The translations under genes and the position numbers were made by a program. From Cytospora piceicola (Eukaryota; Ascomycota; Sordariomycetes; Diaporthales; Cytosporaceae), in the NCBI GenBank assembly GCA_023375675.1, contig JALQBC010000010.1:248001-312000 (forward strand): a stretch of 64,000 nt of DNA, in the 5' to 3' direction. The notes below the pieces were generated by a model. It made no database searches. It was not told where the DNA came from and was given only the letters and a program-made list of their open reading frames with translations. This document shows positions 62,357 to 64,000 of this stretch, piece by piece (position 1 is the stretch's first letter; each line of letters starts with the position of its first letter).

Positions 62357-63778
62357 CTAGCGCTTGCGCACAATGTTGAATCCGGGGCTGATTAGTGCTC
62401 GAGTGGCCAAGAGCGCGAGTTGACGGACAACATTGGTAGTCCCACCAGTAGCGGACGCCTCCGCTTTCATGAATTGAGTCGCGACGTGGAGTTTGTTTCG
62501 AGCCTCGCCCTCGTCGAGGTGGTCCGGAATTTTATTCTCGTAGCCAGGCTCAAAGCGCGGAGACAGCTCCCTTATGATGGCGAGCGAGTAAAGCATGTCA
62601 CGGTTTTCCCGGCCATCCAGCAGGGTCCGGAGCTTCTGGAGGTGTTGTTCTCGCCCAGCCTGGTCGGGCAGCCGCAGGTATTCGGCCAGTGAGTACCAGA
62701 ACTCGTACTCATTGCGCCGATGCTGATCGGCATTTCTGGGTGGTGGTATCAGAGGGTTTGTCGCCAGGACATCGCCGTTCAGGAGCGTCTCGAAGACCGA
62801 AACCCGATTGCGTACCTCGCTGGCGTTGTCCTCGGGCAGGGGGTCGTCGCGTGGCATGTTTGCCCCAGAAGGCGTCGTGTAAGCAAGCTTCGCCAGGGCC
62901 CAGACGACACGGGTCTCGAGGTGGCCGCAGTAAGAGGTGTGATTAGGATCGGCATTGACGGTATGTAGAGACACGAGGAAACCCCCCAGGAGGGAGATGA
63001 GCTGATTATTTTGTAGAAAGATGGAAATGGAATTATGGCCTTGGCTTTTGAAACTGAACCACTGGGATTCGAAGAATTGGCAGAGACCGGGCACGTAGAT
63101 CTCATAGTATATTTTGGTGAGCTCCTCCACGGACTGGGGAGTCGGCATCAAGGTCGTTTCGGGGAGTGACGCGCCTCCGATATCGATGATCTCATCGACC
63201 TTCATGTTCTGTACTAGGGTAGTCGAATAAGTATGTGCGCTTGTTGGGTAATGGTGGGACACTGAGATTGAGGGAGAGGATGAGGATGAGGGCGAAGACA
63301 AGGAGGATGGGATGGTGATTGGGGGGGAGGGACAGGAAGTTAAATGGGAGCCGCCACCTCTTAGCTGCGTGACCTCGCCAGGTTGCTGTGCTATCAAGTC
63401 GATTGTATTTGTGGGGTTGGCTGTAACAGCGGCAGCAGCGAAGTCAGGACCAGTCTTGTTCAGAGCCGGATCGATGTTGGCGGTTGGCTGCTCTGGCTCG
63501 GATGGTTCGTACTTGGCGGCAGAGATGTCGTCGGTCTGATCACGCGTCGAGGGAGGGGGGTCACTCGGGGTGAGGATAGGCGTCGGGTGAGTGGTGTATG
63601 GGGCCGAGGTGGTCGAGGAGGGTACAGTCGATGTCGTAGACGCAGATGGAGAAACCTCGCCGTTGGATGACGGTTGAAGGGCCGAGGGAGTCTGTTGCTG
63701 CTTGAAGATGGGATCGTAGCCCAGACACTCGCGCTTCGACTTCTTGCAGTTGTTGCACGTGGGATGCGTCTCGTCACA
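62357..63778 (-). CDS. Zn2Cys6 transcription factor, 5' exon outside window
   Basis: The visible exon, complement of 62357-63778, codes 473 residues. It begins right after a CTTTTAG acceptor with CDETHPTCNNCKKSKRECLGYDP, the second half of a fungal Zn2Cys6 cluster (C-x6-C-x2-C-x6-C). The first half, C-x2-C-R-x-R-K-x-K with the ATG, must lie on an exon past 64000, since 63779-64000 reads as intron or leader. Intron position inside the cluster is the same as in the regulator at 29.1 kb. A Ser/Thr/Pro-rich linker (to about residue 190) follows, then a helical C-terminal part (VEELTKIYYEIYVPGLCQFFESQW, YEFWYSLAEYLRLPD) of the kind found in short-type fungal regulators (DUF3468/Fungal_trans_2 style). 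Target unknown. Confidence 0.8.
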   Translation of the reverse strand, partial: CDETHPTCNNCKKSKRECLGYDPIFKQQQTPSALQPSSNGEVSPSASTTSTVPSSTTSAPYTTHPTPILTPSDPPPSTRDQTDDISAAKYEPSEPEQPTANIDPALNKTGPDFAAAAVTANPTNTIDLIAQQPGEVTQLRGGGSHLTSCPSPPITIPSSLSSPSSSSSPSISVSHHYPTSAHTYSTTLVQNMKVDEIIDIGGASLPETTLMPTPQSVEELTKIYYEIYVPGLCQFFESQWFSFKSQGHNSISIFLQNNQLISLLGGFLVSLHTVNADPNHTSYCGHLETRVVWALAKLAYTTPSGANMPRDDPLPEDNASEVRNRVSVFETLLNGDVLATNPLIPPPRNADQHRRNEYEFWYSLAEYLRLPDQAGREQHLQKLRTLLDGRENRDMLYSLAIIRELSPRFEPGYENKIPDHLDEGEARNKLHVATQFMKAEASATGGTTNVVRQLALLATRALISPGFNIVRKR

Positions 63779-64000
63779 CTAAAAGATTGAAGCAAACAGA
63801 CAATGTTAGTTTCAACGAAGTCTTGCCGGCTGTAGATTGGCCAACAAGGAACCCAGATCGTGGCCAAGGAGATGGAACAATCAAGAGGAGGGCGGAAGGG
63901 GGGCAGAGCAGGGCAGAGCAGGGCAGAAGCCAAGGTTTTTAGGACGCGACGGGAACGCGACGGGACGGGACGAGAGGGACGGCGCTTAGATGAGACCCAT
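63779..64000 (-). other. Intron or upstream region of the Zn2Cys6 gene
   Basis: No Cys-rich exon with the first cluster half is readable here. A CGGGACGGGAC / GCAGAGCAGG set of short repeats lies at about 63903-63975. The splice donor is not identifiable inside the window. Confidence 0.5.

Overview
The window is nuclear DNA of a filamentous ascomycete (Pezizomycotina), most likely a Sordariomycete. The evidence is short GT-AG introns (about 55-340 bp) with CTAAC-like branch points, C-ending codons in highly expressed genes, pyrimidine-rich leaders, Zn2Cys6 regulators, a DIM-5-type histone methyltransferase, and a CCTAGGTAGGTA-type motif recurring between genes. I find 27 protein genes, nearly all recognisable once spliced. 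One is cut by the right edge. I see no tRNA, rRNA or CRISPR.

Layout. 0.7-16 kb is housekeeping: ankyrin protein; RNase P/MRP subunit Rpp40 (-) divergent from tRNA methyltransferase Trm11 (+); GID ubiquitin-ligase receptor Gid4 (-); exon-junction protein Mago (-); beta-COP (+); and a UBTD-type ubiquitin-domain protein (-) whose stop codon is followed in the same frame by about 300 open codons. 17.5-18.8 kb is the H3K9 methyltransferase DIM-5/KMT1.

19-31.7 kb is a catabolic cluster: a 6PGDH/HIBADH-family dehydrogenase with a duplicated C-terminal domain, a class II aldolase, a Dak-type kinase, an RpiB-type isomerase, a TIM-type isomerase and a Zn2Cys6 regulator. Kinase + TIM + RpiB + regulator matches the erythritol/erythrulose pathway known from Yarrowia (EYK1, EYI1, EYI2, EUF1) and from mycobacteria (LerK, LerI, DerI): erythrulose is phosphorylated and isomerised twice to D-erythrose 4-phosphate. 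The dehydrogenase-aldolase pair is an extra, unexplained module. A 733-bp DNA element with 56-bp terminal inverted repeats and an internal minisatellite lies between those two genes.

32-45 kb: a charged low-complexity protein, a mitochondrial ACOT9-like thioesterase, two tandem paralogues combining a Cys-rich N-terminus with a Myb/SANT-like C-terminus (family not recognised), an MTHFS-like protein, a second inverted-repeat element (42.18-42.72 kb) and an MFS transporter. 48-60 kb: PEBP protein, a mitochondrial carrier (perhaps for S-adenosylmethionine), a UPF0643 protein, eIF3h, S-adenosylhomocysteine hydrolase and a 2-hydroxyacid dehydrogenase. 62.4-63.8 kb: a Zn2Cys6 regulator whose first exon lies beyond the window.

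Gene models were made by reading splice sites and family alignment by eye. Nothing was searched or computed, so family names rest on remembered motifs. Start codons not fixed by homology are stated as choices.
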